From positions 1 to 64,000 of the forward strand of contig QXVZ01007879.1 in NCBI GenBank assembly GCA_008931825.1: a DNA stretch of 64,000 nucleotides, in the 5' to 3' direction. The position numbers and the translations under genes were made by a program. The notes below the pieces were generated by a model. That model was given only the letters and a program-made list of their open reading frames with translations, was not told the origin of the DNA and searched no databases. Position 1 is the stretch's first letter. The number at the start of each line of letters is the position of its first letter. The stretch comes from Phallusia fumigata (taxonomy: Eukaryota > Chordata > Ascidiacea > Phlebobranchia > Ascidiidae). This document shows positions 37,301-50,829 of the stretch, piece after piece.

Positions 37301-40300
37301 CGACAAGCACAATAGTCCTTATGGGCCATTACAAGACATTTGCCGACAACTTCTGCTATGGGAAAAGTGTCTTCAATGGAGCTTAAAAATAGCTCATTCC
37401 TGAAGGGAAACAGGACATTATTAACTGTTGTCTACATAAATAACACAGCAGTCTCTTCAGTTGATTGAAGTTTATTTTTACATTTATCTAGATAAAATGT
37501 ATGTTTGTGGCAACCCACATAAAAGGACTATATACTTACTTATAAAACATCCTGGTTGGCTCATGTTCAACATCCGTGGGTCGTACAAACCATGGACCAT
37601 GAAGCCATACGTTGTTGTGACTGTCCGTCCATAAACGCTCAACACGAGATATCTAAAACACAAGCAAACTAATAACACATCCACAATGGATGTTATCGAT
37701 GCGCAGTTGTTACAATCTTAACCATAATTACCTTAATTTCAAGTGAGTTTGGTTGCTTCACATACACACAGTCCCCCAACTTTATCCACATATTCTTGGT
37801 AAAGTATTGGCTGTAGTAGGTAGCTGTAAAAATGAAATATCATTTTGGTAAAAAATGGAAGAGTTTTGTGCAGAGCATCTTAGGGTAACACTAAGGTAAG
37901 AAAGGTGAGAAAATAGGAAGTATTATGAAATCACACATATAAGTTGGGGATGGCTGAGCTGAAAGTGGAAAGTTTCATCATACCAACCTTTGAAAGGTCA
38001 AGTTACACACTGGTTTTAAACAATTGTTACACCATAGACATGTGATGTCATTAACCATAACCTGAGTATGTTGGGCCGAGCACCTATTCTTAACATGAGA
38101 TACTTCATGCTTATATAATTACAGCATTCTTCATTTTCAATTTGTTTCACCTTTGATCCACTGAAGCATTAATGAAACTGTTGCAAAACGTTAGTTACTG
38201 CAAAAATGTTTTGTTTTCTTAAACTTTTGCTCATTATTTTGTGATGTTTAGCAGCATTTGGTCAAGCATTAAGTGTCATGTTTTATCATCGATGAAACAC
38301 TGACTTTCATAAATGGAAATGCTCAGCCCCAAGTACCCAGGTACTGTTGGCCCATACGTTGCAACTGTCCAATCTAAGGGCATTTACCTTCACTGTGGGG
38401 ATTCTGGGAGTCTGTTTTAATGTTTTCCCTTTCCTTAGTGATTTCATCAGTGGGCCATTCTGGATCTATTCCTTGTGTTAAAAGCATTTGACCTTTGCTC
38501 TGTACCAAAGAGCTCTCAGGCTGCAACATGAATTAAAGTAATAATCACCAGTTCATCACACGTCTGTGCTATCATGATCCCAAACTTACCGGTTTGGTTT
38601 CACTGTAGCATGAGGGCATTCGAATAACAGGCAATGCAGTTTCACGCTGGACAAGCTCAGTGTTGTTGGGTGGAAGTTGTAGAAACTTGATTCTCTTGAA
38701 AGATTTTGCCCTGCTTGAGTAACGAGATTCACAAACATAGACATCTTCATCTGGAAAACCTGCAAAGAAAGTAGATGGCATCCACTTAAATGCAAAACGG
38801 AAAAAAATGCACCCTAATATTAGAAAATACACTGTTAAGAGATCAGACATCAGACAGGAAAGCAAAATATCTTACCATCAGGTTTCAGTTTAAAGTAATC
38901 CTTTCCTAACATAACAAAGCACCTTCCTCGAATGAGTGACACAGGAACAGTGTTGTAATAATCACTCTTAAAGACCTGAGGCAAAATAATATCAACTAAA
39001 TAAATTGGCAGCAAACAGTAAACTTGTATTTCATGAAACCCACCTCTTTCAGCATAAACTTCTTGGAAGGAAAGTGATAAGTTGCTTCTGGTCTGAGAAA
39101 CCAAACTCCATAAAGCCTTCTCTCTCCAGCGTCATCTGTGTAAAGCTTCTCAATGCACACAATGTGATGAGGCTTTAATGGCTCAGGATTTTCGACATAG
39201 ACAAAATCACCAACGTTGTATCTTGTGCCCTGATCATACAAGTTTTTAGCTCCATCAGATTTGAAACACTTGTTCATGTTTTGTAGTGAAGTTTTTTCCA
39301 GTCTGGTGCATCATAAACAATTAGTTTTAACCAACCTGTATGTCCATCTCCTCTGCTTGGGATGACATTTGCATCTTTTCTCTCAACTCTTTTCCTTCTT
39401 CCTTAATCTCCTCGTCTTCTTTTGCTTCTAATGGTAATTTCTCCTGCAGAAATTTGTAATTTATAGGATAAATTTTCTATGTGGTAAAATGGAATCTAAA
39501 CATCATGAATGGAAGCTTTTGATTCAAGTCACTAGTAAGGAGTGAAGCAGAATATCTGTGCAGATTAGATATCAATCTGCTGTTTACACAGGGAATAGAT
39601 GTTTTTTGAGGTATCAAATATGATGGCATTTATTTCTTTATTCAGCTAAAACAACATTTGTGGTTTCAGCAGGGTGTAAAATACTAGTGGTTTTGAAACC
39701 CTTCATAAGTAATTATAACCACCACATGTCTAAAACTGTTTAGATGTTGAAAGGAAAATCACCAAAGTGTCAGGAGATCTAATGTTTGTCGTTTCGGAAA
39801 AAAAATTGTAGACAGGGCTAGAAAAAATGCAAATTTCCCGTCAAATCCCTCAAGTTCCTATATGTAACAGGAATAATAAACTAATAGATGTTAAATAAAC
39901 AGCAAAAGAATTTCCTGTGAGCAAGACCAATTTCCCGGGAAGCAGCTTCCCCATTTCCCCACTTTTTCCCATTATAAATATAGGATTTTGAAAACAACTA
40001 TTCTACTATAAACATCCCCGCAAGTCACAATCATGTACCTTTTTCTCTTGATCCAACTCAGCATCCAGCATTTTTGCAGTGAAGGCAAGTGCAGTTGACA
40101 TAAGCGTTTCACCATTTTTGCAAAGTTCATCTCGAATTCTGATAAAAAACTTCTGAAGTTCAACAACATCTTCATATGTCTGAAACAAAACAGTATATTA
40201 CTTTATAATTGTCACTTGGAAACACTTAACAACTGCATGGGATACAAACCTCTGAATCAGTACGGTTGCTGTTTCTTGCATCTTCGAACACTTCAAACAT

Positions 40301-43300
40301 ATGTTCCTGGAACACATCAAGCCTTTTGTATCGACGATTCCTCAAGTTCTTTCTGATCACTTCCAGTGTCAACTTCTCAGCAGCTTCGTCAACTAATACA
40401 AACAGTTTGACACATAAATAAGGTATGTTTAAGCAGTAAGTGGTTGGTGACGAAAAAATACCTTGGACAGTTTGTAGGGTTTGGTGGTCACTGTCTGATT
40501 CTTCACCTGTCATGGGTTTGGCATCACCTTTGAAATGATAATTGCATTGTTTCCTTTTGGAATATACTTCTAATCAAGCTGATTGGTTTGGTGTTAGGCA
40601 TAAATTTACAAGCACCCTTCAGGACCCAGTATTGCAACAACTCAAAAACTCAAATTTACCCAAGATACCAAACTGGTTAAATTAGAGGGAATCAGCTGTA
40701 TTGATACAAACTTCGTTTAATAGTCCTGGCTTGCAACCCCATTGACTCAATTTAACAGGGAACTTGGTTGTATAAAAACTTGAAAACTGCTTGAACCCAA
40801 TTTCTGTTGGGAGTTGTACAAATCAAAATGGTGTATTTTGCATAGTACCTTCATTTTGTTGACCACTAAGCGATTCACTGTAACACCTACAACAGAGTAA
40901 AACAGCTGTTAAAAGTTGTGCGTTAATTATTTGATGGAGATAATAATGTGAGTAGATAATAACATGCCTGCCGCTTTCATCTTGATGTCCAATGACTGAT
41001 ACAAAGAGATTGGTTAACATCTCATTTACCATCTGATCAGGAGGAGTTAACATTTCTGGTTTCTCCAATTTGTAAAACATCTCCAAGGCAACTTTCTAAC
41101 AAAACAAGCATATAGGATCAAATCAATGGTGAAAAAAACAGTAACGTTTTGATTAAATACACCTGTTAAGATTTGACACATAAAATTTAAACATTATTGC
41201 ACAAGTTTTGTTGTCATGCATTTGTCGCTTTTCGATCTGACCTGCAAGATGAGAGCGTCCTTGTATATAACAGAACCAGGTTCATTGTATGTACAAGCAT
41301 TTTCAAACATTAGAAGCATGTCAAGTATCATCTCATCCAGTTTAACATAGTGTCCACCCTGTAAAAATGCATTTTGCATTTGTTTATCATTTATTTGCTT
41401 CAGATTTCAGATTAAAATGAGACAAAGTAGCAAGGCCTACATGAAAACCACCACAAACATGAAAATAATCTTGTGTAATTCACATACAAAAAGGAAAGCT
41501 TTCAGAGAGTTTGTAGCAAACCTGCATCTTCTGTTGAATTCTGTCCATTTCCATCGGCTTTTTGATCACCTTGTAATAGTCAGGTAACTCCTGCTTTGTG
41601 GGCAGTTGCATGAAAATGTCACAGATCATTCTTTTAGTTGCATCCACATAATCCCGAACTTCACTGAACAACTGTTCCAACTTTGAATCAGTGTTTTTTT
41701 TCTACAAAATAGGACGGTGCAAAGACAATCGCTACACAAAGAAAACAGTTCAGTATCTAGCTTATTGAATTACAGTTGATTTAGTTGATGAAAATGTGGG
41801 GCTTCCATCATCTTCTACATCAGGGAGGGATCCTGCTTCTCTATGCTTATCCAGCAGCAATTTTTCCAAATCGTTAGCATCAATGTAAACCTGCATCGCA
41901 ACATGAACAGTCTCAAAATGGGAGCTTGACCAAAACAAGTGCATGCAGTTCAAAAGCCAAAACACATACACAAATTTTCTGTTTCTGGTTCATATAAACC
42001 TGATTCAAAAAGTTCTAATTTCGGCCCATCAGACTACTGTATTGTATATAAACATGAAATAAACTTATTCGAGGATGATTTCCAATGACAGCTACCTCAG
42101 ATCCAGGCTCATTGTAATGTCGTGCATTGTTAAACATCAGGCTGAAGTCCTCCAGCATATCTTCAACATTGGTATATTTATCTTGCCGTATCTTCTTGTC
42201 AATGGTTTTCATGTCGATTGGTTCGAGTACAAGCTTGTAGTAGTCAGGATAGTCTTTCCTGGAGGGCTTCTCAAGAAACAGAGCAATCTTCTCACGACCT
42301 GCAAGACCCACAAAACAAGTGTTAAATAAAAAAATGTAACCTTCAAAGGTCATTACCATCTGCATCTTCTGCTTCCATCACACAATCATAAAGCATACGG
42401 AGTCTTTCTTGAAGAAGGTCACGATAAGTTTTAGTCCTTCTTTTCCTACGTTTCTTCTGGAGAAACATTCAAACAAACATTAAAATAAGTATCTGTACTA
42501 TAGTCTGTTACATCACTTTGCACAACTCTGCTCAAACCTTAACTTTGCCATCGTTGGAATCAGATGCACTTGAAGTTGTGTTTTCTGTTTTAATGCCTGT
42601 GATCTGTTCAAAAACATTGAAAACAGGCCTTCTATAATCATGCCATGTAGGTTGCCACTTAAAATGTTAGATCTATTTTTTTAACCAAGAATAACAATAT
42701 GCTAATTATGAAGAAATAACCTGAACAGATTTATTGTCAAGCAAATGTTTCTGAACTATTACAATTTGTAAAGACTCCAGTTACTATCATTTTGACAAAT
42801 TATCTTTTCAAATATCTAAAAACACAAAAACTTACATCTCCACCAGCTTCTTCTTCCTCATTTTCCTCATCTTCACTTTCAGATTCTTCCTCCATACATT
42901 CCTCCTGTAAAAACAAAGTTTTTGTTGTTGCATCCTTTGAATATGAGCCTGTCATGTGCTTATCACTAACCTCTTTGGCCGCATAGTCTGGTGCCTTTGA
43001 CGTCATGAACTTTTGCAGTGATACTGCATCTTTGTGAATTTGGGAAGAGGCAATGTTGAATTGCATTGCATTTTGAAACAGCAAGTTGAAATCATCTTGC
43101 AAGTCGTTGCAAGTCTGCAAAATGGTTGTGAAACATTCAACTGTATTCCAACATATCAGCTTTTAGAATATGATTTATTATGAGGAAAGGCAGTTAGATT
43201 TATGTAGTAATTAACGAGTAGCATTCAGGTCTTTGCCCAATTACAAAAGCAGACTAAAGCAGGGGTTCGTAACCATGGGCAACGGTAACCCTTAAGGGTA

Positions 43301-46300
43301 TGAGATCTGTTTCAGGACCAATTGTATAGATACTACATTATATCTATAACATCCAAATATACAATTATTTGTCATTTGAACACGAGTACCATTATTACTT
43401 TACGAAAATTACAGAATGGGGACAAGAAATGTACGTTAATTAAAAGGGGTATCAATGAGGTAAAAGGTTAAAAAGAACTAGACTAAAGGGTTATTAAGTT
43501 CACAGCTTACATNAAACACACACTAAAGCAGGGGTTCTTAACCATGGGCAACGGTAACCCTTAAGGGTATGAGATCTGTTTCAGGATCAATTGTATAGAT
43601 ACTGCATTATATCTATAACATCCAAATATACAATTATTTGTCATTTGAACACGAGAACCATTATTACTTTACGAAAATTACAGAATGGGAACAAGAACTG
43701 TATGGTAATTAAAAGGGGTATCAATGAGGTAAAAGGTTAAGAAGATCTGGACTAAAGGGTTATTAAGTTCACAGCTTACATCATATTTCCTGGACAAAAT
43801 CTTTTTGCGTATGATCTTTAGAGAGATGGGGTTGGTAATCTCTTCATAATACATTGGGTAAAACCTTTTGTTGGGTAACCTCACAAACGGATCTGCAATA
43901 GTGTGGCCATTTGGGTTTCGGAAGTTCACTACAGCATTGTAAAACAGTGCCTGTATAACAAAAAAAATGTGTTTGTAATATTTCCAACTTAGTGATGCGA
44001 GTACATTTCGTGAAAAGTACAAAGTTAACCTGGAAGTCCTCTTCACTTGGATCAGGAATACAAACATCATGCTTTGCTTTCATATCCTACATAGAGATTC
44101 AGAATTTCTAAATGTTAAAACACACTAGAAATAAACATATTTGTTAAGGATACTTACATCTCTTTTATCAATAGACTTCTCTGGTGTCCTTCCCCAAGAT
44201 CTGCGATGTCTAACCACAAAAAAAGTTTTTTAGGAACTCTGATACACAAAACACGAATTTGTATCAAAGTGCCTCCAAAGCAACTCCTTACTTGATGCGG
44301 GCACTCATTTTAACGCCAGAAACCTCCTGTTTCCTTCCCCTCTCAAAATCGATTATCTTCTCCTTCAGCAGATGATTTATTTTCAAAGCGTCTTCATAAA
44401 TCTACATGCAAAAAAATAAGACATCTTTGTTGGCTGCAATGTTATATACACTGGATGTTAAAAATAAATAGTATCGTGCACTTACTTGTGAACCTGGCTC
44501 ATTAAATGCTTTTGCATTTTTCACCAACAACTTGACATCTTTTTCAAAATCATTTACTGTGGTGTAATTGCCATCATCGATTCGATTACTGATCATAAAG
44601 AAATCTATTGGATCTCTGATTGTTTCATAGTACTGTACATTCTACACAGAAAGCCATTAAAGGTATATCAGGTTCTATAATCACAAAGACATGTGTGCTT
44701 ACAGATTTATCAGGCAACTGCATGAATAGCTGTGAGATAACCCGACCATTATCATCAGTCTCAACAGTAAGTGACTCAAAAATGTCTTTCAGTTCTTCTG
44801 TAGAGACTTCAGTTTCCTGGAAAGAAGATTTTAAATGTCGGCTTAAGATCTTTAAAATCTTATGAGAATTTTCAAACATGAGTGAGCAATGCAAAGCACA
44901 CTACCATGCAAAAACAATGCTGTCTATTGAATTAGAACAGAACACTTGCATGCCCAATTAACTTTAGTTTGAATATACAGTGTTTACATGCAATGGTCCG
45001 TACCAAAAAGTTGAAATTTGTTTTTGCTCCAACAATTGGAGACGTTCAAACAAGAATCAGGAACATAGGAATTTTATTCCATAAGGAATCAAACCTAAAT
45101 CTGATGTGTATATTGGCTAAAAGGAGTTGATAATATTATATTTACAACAGCATCTTAACATGCATATTTATCTGTAATTTTGTTTAAAGTGACACTTAAA
45201 ATGCAGCAGCACAAATACAATACCTTTTGTTTTTATGTTAAGCTAATAGCCAGCCCTGCAATTACCACGAAAAAAATATTATTAATACAAGGGTACAGCA
45301 GCCATCAAAACTATCACTACATAAATGGATTTTTTTTGAAGTGTAAGCACAAATTTACAAGTGTCATTGTTCATGCAACTTAATTGTTCATTTATTGTTG
45401 GCTCAGGGTGTCAAACATTAGTTGCACTGCTGGTAAATGATATGTTTTCTACATCCTTTGCAAACACCTATATTAACCATTTGTCTGGATTTGAGACATT
45501 GAAATGAAAAATGGTGTCAGGAAAAGAAAAGTGAAAAGGGATATGGGAAGCTTAAAAATTTGGTCCTTCATTTTTTTCTTACAGCTATGTACATCAGTTT
45601 CAAAATAAAACCTGAGAACATATTGAACATTCCTACACTAACATTTTATTGTAGTGGCAATAAACAAAGTGACAAGGATTTGCAAAAAGGAGGGAATTTA
45701 ACGTTAAGTTAAAAGCAGCTGCCAGATTTGCTTCATCGTTAGAGATCAAACTAGATTACACACAGTTGCAAAAAGCAGAAAGCAGCACGCCAACCAAACG
45801 ATGAAGCAAATACAAAATATTTACAGGTTCAAAATCGGATGCTGCTTCCTCAGAAAATTGATGTCTTGGTCTTGGCTAAAAAAATATAAGCAAACCAATG
45901 GAGAACTGACACGCCACAGTGTCGGGAATAAGAAACATGACACAAAAATAATGAAAATAAATCATACAATGGATGCAAAGTTTTAAATACACCTGCAACA
46001 TACCCTTCTGCCAGCTCTGGACTTGGCAGGCTCAGCATATTTTGCCTCTTCCAAAATCCGATCTTTTGTGTTGAGGTATATCTCCCATAAGTTGCACGCA
46101 TCTGTGTACTCTTGAGTGTCCTCCTGTTAGAAAGTGAAAAGGCAATAGCAAAAGGGAGAGATAGCTATAAGAAAAATGATTGAGCATACTACTGACCGGG
46201 TAGTATTTCTTTGCATTGCTGACCATCAGTTGCATATCAGTAGTCAAGATTTCAATGTCTCTGTATTCATCCATTCTTATTCTCTGACCGATTTTCGTCA

Positions 46301-46733
46301 AGTCAACTGGGTCCACAATCTTTTCATAGTAGTCAGGGTTTTGCCTAAATAGGCAATGGCAGGTTGTAAAAATATTCAACACCTACTGAGAAACCAACTG
46401 CAACAATCTAAAAAACTTTTACAATACCGCTTAGATGGAAGCTTCATGAATGAATCAGCTATAAGGTGACCATTTTCATCCTCAAAGTCTTTTAACACAT
46501 CAAAAATAGATTGTGCCAGCTCACTCTAAAAACATAAAACGTCAATATACTGATAATTATGCTTAAACAGCAGTTGGAGTATTTTTGCAGCCTTTTGTTT
46601 AAATTTGCATTTAAACATACAAATCTTGGCATACCTGGTTAACAGCTGAACGTCTGGGCCTTTTTGAGTATGGTGACTCTCCCGAAAAAGAAGAATCTTT
46701 GTTTACCACCTGCAGTTTTCTTTTTGGTGGCAT
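34303..46733 (-). CDS. PBRM1: Polybromo-1 (BAF180), PBAF chromatin-remodelling subunit
   Basis: Chromatin-targeting subunit of the PBAF (SWI/SNF) remodeller; reads acetylated histones. Exons, high to low: 46635-46733, 46428-46525, 46197-46344, 46004-46123, 44703-44816, 44486-44641, 44292-44401, 44158-44209, 44030-44086, 43780-43950, 42971-43114, 42836-42904, 42538-42603, 42357-42456, 42096-42298, 41774-41890, 41522-41701, 41242-41358, 40968-41095, 40849-40886, 40462-40527, 40250-40392, 40039-40179, 39336-39443, 39044 to about 39268, 38876-38975, 38590-38759, 38388-38520, 37732-37823, 37540-37652, 37198-37399, 36858-36926, 36585-36737, 36118-36468, 35871-36044, 35495-35663, 35113-35312, 34816-34939, 34648-34741, 34303-34426. 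Phases agree throughout except that the 5' edge of the 39044 exon is uncertain. About 1745 aa (human about 1689). Order: six bromodomains, two BAH domains, an extra Gln/Pro/Tyr-rich block, an HMG box (TGYILFASHCHPRVRAENPD), a Pro/Gln-rich linker and the conserved tail (KPPPKAQRVMHSEAYLRYIE). Exon 19 uses a GC donor. The head of the gene faces the aminotransferase-like gene. Confidence 0.96.
40966..40967 (-). promoter_or_regulatory. GC splice donor in PBRM1
   Basis: On the minus strand the exon ending HQDESGR closes with ggcag and the intron begins gcatgt. With this GC donor the reading continues as RCYSESLSG, matching the polybromo linker at bromodomain 6. No GT donor there preserves the frame. 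Confidence 0.7.
43254..43781. repeat. Direct duplication across a single N (43513)
   Basis: 43254-43512 and 43523-43781 (259 bp each) are near-identical, in a PBRM1 intron; the right copy ends within the exon 10 boundary (exon low end 43780). The left copy carries an orphan copy of the splice donor. Confidence 0.85.
44817..46003 (-). other. PBRM1 intron 4 (longest intron of the gene)
   Basis: 1187 bp, AT-rich and CpG-poor. No exon-like sequence or repeat was recognised. It lies between the acidic linker after bromodomain 1 and bromodomain 2. Confidence 0.6.
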
Positions 46734-47693
46734 TTTAGCCGTTCAAAACGCACTCAGATCATTAATTGCTAATTTGATGTACTACCTATACAGCTGCATG
46801 CTGCTGCACAAAATATTGCCAAGCCAAACATATTTAGTAACAGCACTAATAACAGTTTCGTACAGTATACAACTTTTAAAAAGAAACTGTTTTGTTGCTG
46901 TTGGGCAAATTGTGATTCATTAACTACAAGACTACTGATTTAATAACTCGATAGGAAAACCTGTGCTGTCAAATATTTTTTTAAATGTTGCCTTACGCAC
47001 GCCGTCTTTACAGATTTCTTTCAGTGCCGCTCTTCATTCATGCATGAAGCCATAAACAGGCTCCTGTCGACAAAAAGAAAAAAAACCTTGACAAACAACA
47101 AGATCACAGTTATTATTTTATCAACTAAAAACATTAATAAGATGAGGTGATTTAATAATTTTGTAACAAAAATTGATGTATTCGATAAATTGAAAAACTA
47201 CACTTTTCCGGTTTGATTAGCTGTGTGTTACTTGGGTTACTCATGCATGAAAGCGGTCAACAAGTTTTGTATTTCGGGCGGCTGAAGTTTTGTTAATTTA
47301 TAACTTTGATTTGGTGGGAATTTTGAAGTTCTTGTGTTTGTTAAATATATTCAGCCATTAAAAAAAGATTCACATTATTCTGTACCTGCTAGACATTTTT
47401 TAAGAATTAGGAGAAATGTGCTTGTTAGTCCATTTTGCACCTTCTCGAGAGGGCGAACAAAAAGTTGTTGCTGTTTGCATGCAAGGTCACATGTGGTTGC
47501 GGTTATGGAACGTGGTTGTTAGTGTAACATCTGATTAGCGGGGTCGAAGTTAGATTATTAGATTACTAACTATAATTAGCACTTTTATCACAATTGTTTT
47601 GTTGATTATATTTTGGTTATAAGGGTTCTGAAAAGATTTACTGACATGCATATTTATGCCTAGTATCCTTAAATTTAGTTCAGACCACAAGTC
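46734..47693. promoter_or_regulatory. Shared 5' interval between PBRM1 and the DegT-like gene
   Basis: 960 bp separate the two divergent start codons. It should contain both promoters and 5' UTRs. No TATA box or other element could be assigned with confidence. CATGCATG-like palindromes occur near 47039 and 47243. Confidence 0.5.
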
Positions 47694-50600
47694 ATGGAAT
47701 GGACAAACACAATGGTACCCCATGCCTGTTTTTTTATTGGTAAGTTTTTTAATTTAACAAACATAGATAAACAAAATAAATATACAATTAAAAAACATAA
47801 GACAGAGAACTTAACTTCCTGGTGTTAAAAATGGAAACACGATGTATTAATATCTAGTTATCACCTTGTGATGTTTATAGATTCAACCTTGCGCACAACT
47901 CTGGAAGGACTCGAAATAATGGCGTACAGTTCAGAAGATGAAAGACAACAATGTCTTGTTCAAGAAGACCTTGAAAGATTGTGGCTTAGCCCAATGGAAA
48001 AAAGTTACATCCTTCCCTGCTTGTCTGTGCGATCTGGACTGGACCTGTTTTTGGCGGTATCTATTGTTGTTAGATGCCAACATAATATCCTCCTGACCGC
48101 ATTCTAAAATTAAGCTGTTTAGAACACTAAACACGGTTATGTTCATAACTTGCCTTCAGGAACTATTTGGGACAGTATACGTTTAACAAGAGTTATGTGA
48201 TTTAGGTTAAAAATTATCCACCAGGATCGGAAATCATCATGACTTCAATCAATATTCCCTCTGTGGTTGCAATCTTGCAGCACCACAAGCTGAGAATCAA
48301 GTCGTGTGACATGAATATCCATACATTAGCCCCCTCATTGTTACAGCTAGAATCACTTGTATCAACAAGGTTAGTTTAAAAGGTCAGATTAAAGTTGTCT
48401 AAATTATGTTAATGTATATGTGTAGTACAAATTACAAGTAAGATGTTGAAAGCCTATTTTTTTCTCTACATCCCACTAAATTACAGTAAATTTGTAGTTT
48501 TGGTAACAATGCATTTTTTGACTTTCATAATTTTGTGTGCGTATAACTGTGTATAAAAAATCCATCAGGTTTGTGGAATGCCTTGTAACAAAGCAACTAC
48601 AATACAGCAGCTGCTGTTGTTAAGGTTAATAATTCATCCTTCCTGTAACTGAACAACAATAGCTGTTTGTGTATAAAATATATTTTATGTTGATTTCAGA
48701 ACAGTTGCTATGCTTGTAGCTCATGTATATGGAAAACGATTTGACATGCAACCTGTTGTTGAAATTTGCAAAAAACACAATATTTGTATTCTGGAGGATT
48801 GTGCCGAGGCATTTTCTGGCTTGAAATACAAAGGTTTGTTTCATTTTCTACTTTTTCCAAACCAAATAAAATACTAAAACGAATACACACCATTTGTTTT
48901 TTCTTTAATTTTAGGCCACCCAGAAAGCGATCTTGCATTTTTCAGTTTCGGTGTTATAAAAGTTGCTACTGCCTTTGGTGGATCAATTGTAAAGATAAAC
49001 AACAAGTAACTATATGTGGCAGTTAATTTTAACTGTATGTGTAAAAAAGTTTTAGAGGCAAAACCTTTTTCATGATGATTTTTGTAGGGACTTGTACAAG
49101 GAAATGTCTGATTTGCAAGCAACCTACCCCATCCAACCTCACATGGAATATGCCAAGAAACTTGTCAAATATTCCATTATAACATCCTGCTTCAACTGCC
49201 CATTCGTTTTCAGGTGTGGAACGCAAAAAGCCATTGTATTCTTAATTTAATCGTTTATAAGAGTTAATAATGCAAGTAACAGCATCGTTCAAGATTTGTG
49301 TCCGGGTACACAACCTGTAAAATCTGGGATTATGAAAACCTACAACTTTATTTTGTTTAGGTGGGGCATTTCGGCTTTCAGAATGATGGGTATTGACCAC
49401 AAAAAAATCTTTGTTCCAATGCTAAGAGGTTTTCCAACAGGATTAATTAAAAATATACGAAGGAGACCCTCAACAGCATTGCTGAATAACCTTGTTTTAA
49501 AGTAAGCCTCTCTTTAAAACTGGTCTAAACACCAATACTTGTAAAGTTTCATGTAGGTGTGTATAATTAAAAATTCCATATTTTTATCAGTATTTCATTG
49601 CAATTATGTAGTACTAACTATTATAAGCATTACACATTTTGGTTTTTTCAGGTTGACAGATTTTAGTGAAAATGAAATTTTAAGTGCAAATCAAAAAGGT
49701 GATTACCTTGTCAGACATTTACCAGCGGAAGTGATGGCAATTGGCCAAGGGGCAGTTACTGTCAACTACTGGCTTTTCCCCATATTGGTGGTGAGTAAAT
49801 CTTGTGTTTGTGGTCAGTATCTTTCTCTGGTTTGTTATTTGTCACAGTTTAGTAGGAGGATTACTTTTACAAATTAACAGCATTTTTACTAGAGGAGCCT
49901 GCTGATTAAAAGAAAGTAATAGTAGCAAGATAGGCGATAAAAACACTTGTTTACAACAAAAGAGCAGCATATTATTTTTTTATTTACCCTATCCTCATTG
50001 TATCTGCTATTAAACATCTGCAAAGCATCTCTGCAGAAGTCATTAAACTTTTACCTTTATTAATGCTTCATCATATAAAGTTTTTGTCCACTCTTAACAA
50101 GCGGTCATATTTTATGTGACATTGTGTCAATGACTTCTTTATTTAATCAAAATGAGACAAGTTTAATGGCATCAACTCCTGCAACTATCTACTTGTGTAA
50201 GGCAGTGTAATTGTATGGCAGTAAAATTAAAGGACTCCAAAATTGTGGGTTTGCAAAGGGGCCAACAAGATCAAAGCATTAAAAAATCTTGTGTAGACCA
50301 AAAAACTGTGTAAGAACTAAGCACTTAGCTTCTTAAACAGTCAAACCATTTGTCCAGGAGCACCCAGTACAATTTACTCAGTGCCTGTTTGATTTTGGTG
50401 TTGATGCAACCAGGGGAACCACTCAATTGCAAATGGTTTTAAGTGATAATGATGATGATAAATCTGACCAAACCATTCAAGAGCAATCCCTACCACACAC
50501 CAAGTAATATTTCTTTCCTGTCATAGTAAATTTTCCAAGAAAATTTTGTGTTTTTCTGTTGTTAAAGCTAACTTTGTTAAAAGAGTGTTTTTTAACTTGC

Positions 50601-50829
50601 AATTCATGTCTAAGCTAAAATTTTCAGTGCAAAGTAAGGCAAAATATTTGGTCTGTTGGTGGTTGGGTCAGCTGATCTTTTTTGTATTTTAATCATTTTT
50701 TGTATCGCACTTTTCTGTAGATTCATTATGGATCATGTAGTGTACCTTCCTTGCCACAAACTGGTGCCTTTCTCTGAACTGGACAAAATAGTTGTCGCTC
50801 TGCATCGGGCCACCGAAAAACTGAAGTAA
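47694..50829 (+). CDS. DegT/DnrJ/EryC1/StrS-like PLP-dependent aminotransferase
   Basis: Predicted fold-type I PLP enzyme of the sugar-aminotransferase family; substrate unknown. Exons: 47694-47739, 47881-48056, 48206-48369, 48700-48833, 48915-49005, 49088-49213, 49361-49501, 49652-49790, 50358-50503, 50721-50829. Phases close to give 423 aa, the usual family length. Signature stretches: RSGLDLFLAVKNYPPGSEII and TSINIPSVVAILQHH at the cofactor-binding start, LVAHVYGKRFDM, ILEDCAEAFSG (the Asp expected to pair with the pyridine nitrogen), and FFSFGVIKVATAFGGS, where Lys189 is the likely Schiff-base lysine. The C-terminal part keeps DATRGTTQL and YLPCHKLVPFSELDKI. Bacterial relatives transaminate nucleotide sugars. 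The presence of ten introns shows this is not contamination. The animal function is unknown to me. It is divergent to PBRM1 across 960 bp. Confidence 0.85.

Noticed and set aside
42786-42986. Ser-rich + strand frame opposite PBRM1 exon 12
   Set aside because: It is the antisense shadow of the Glu-rich acidic exon 42836-42904.
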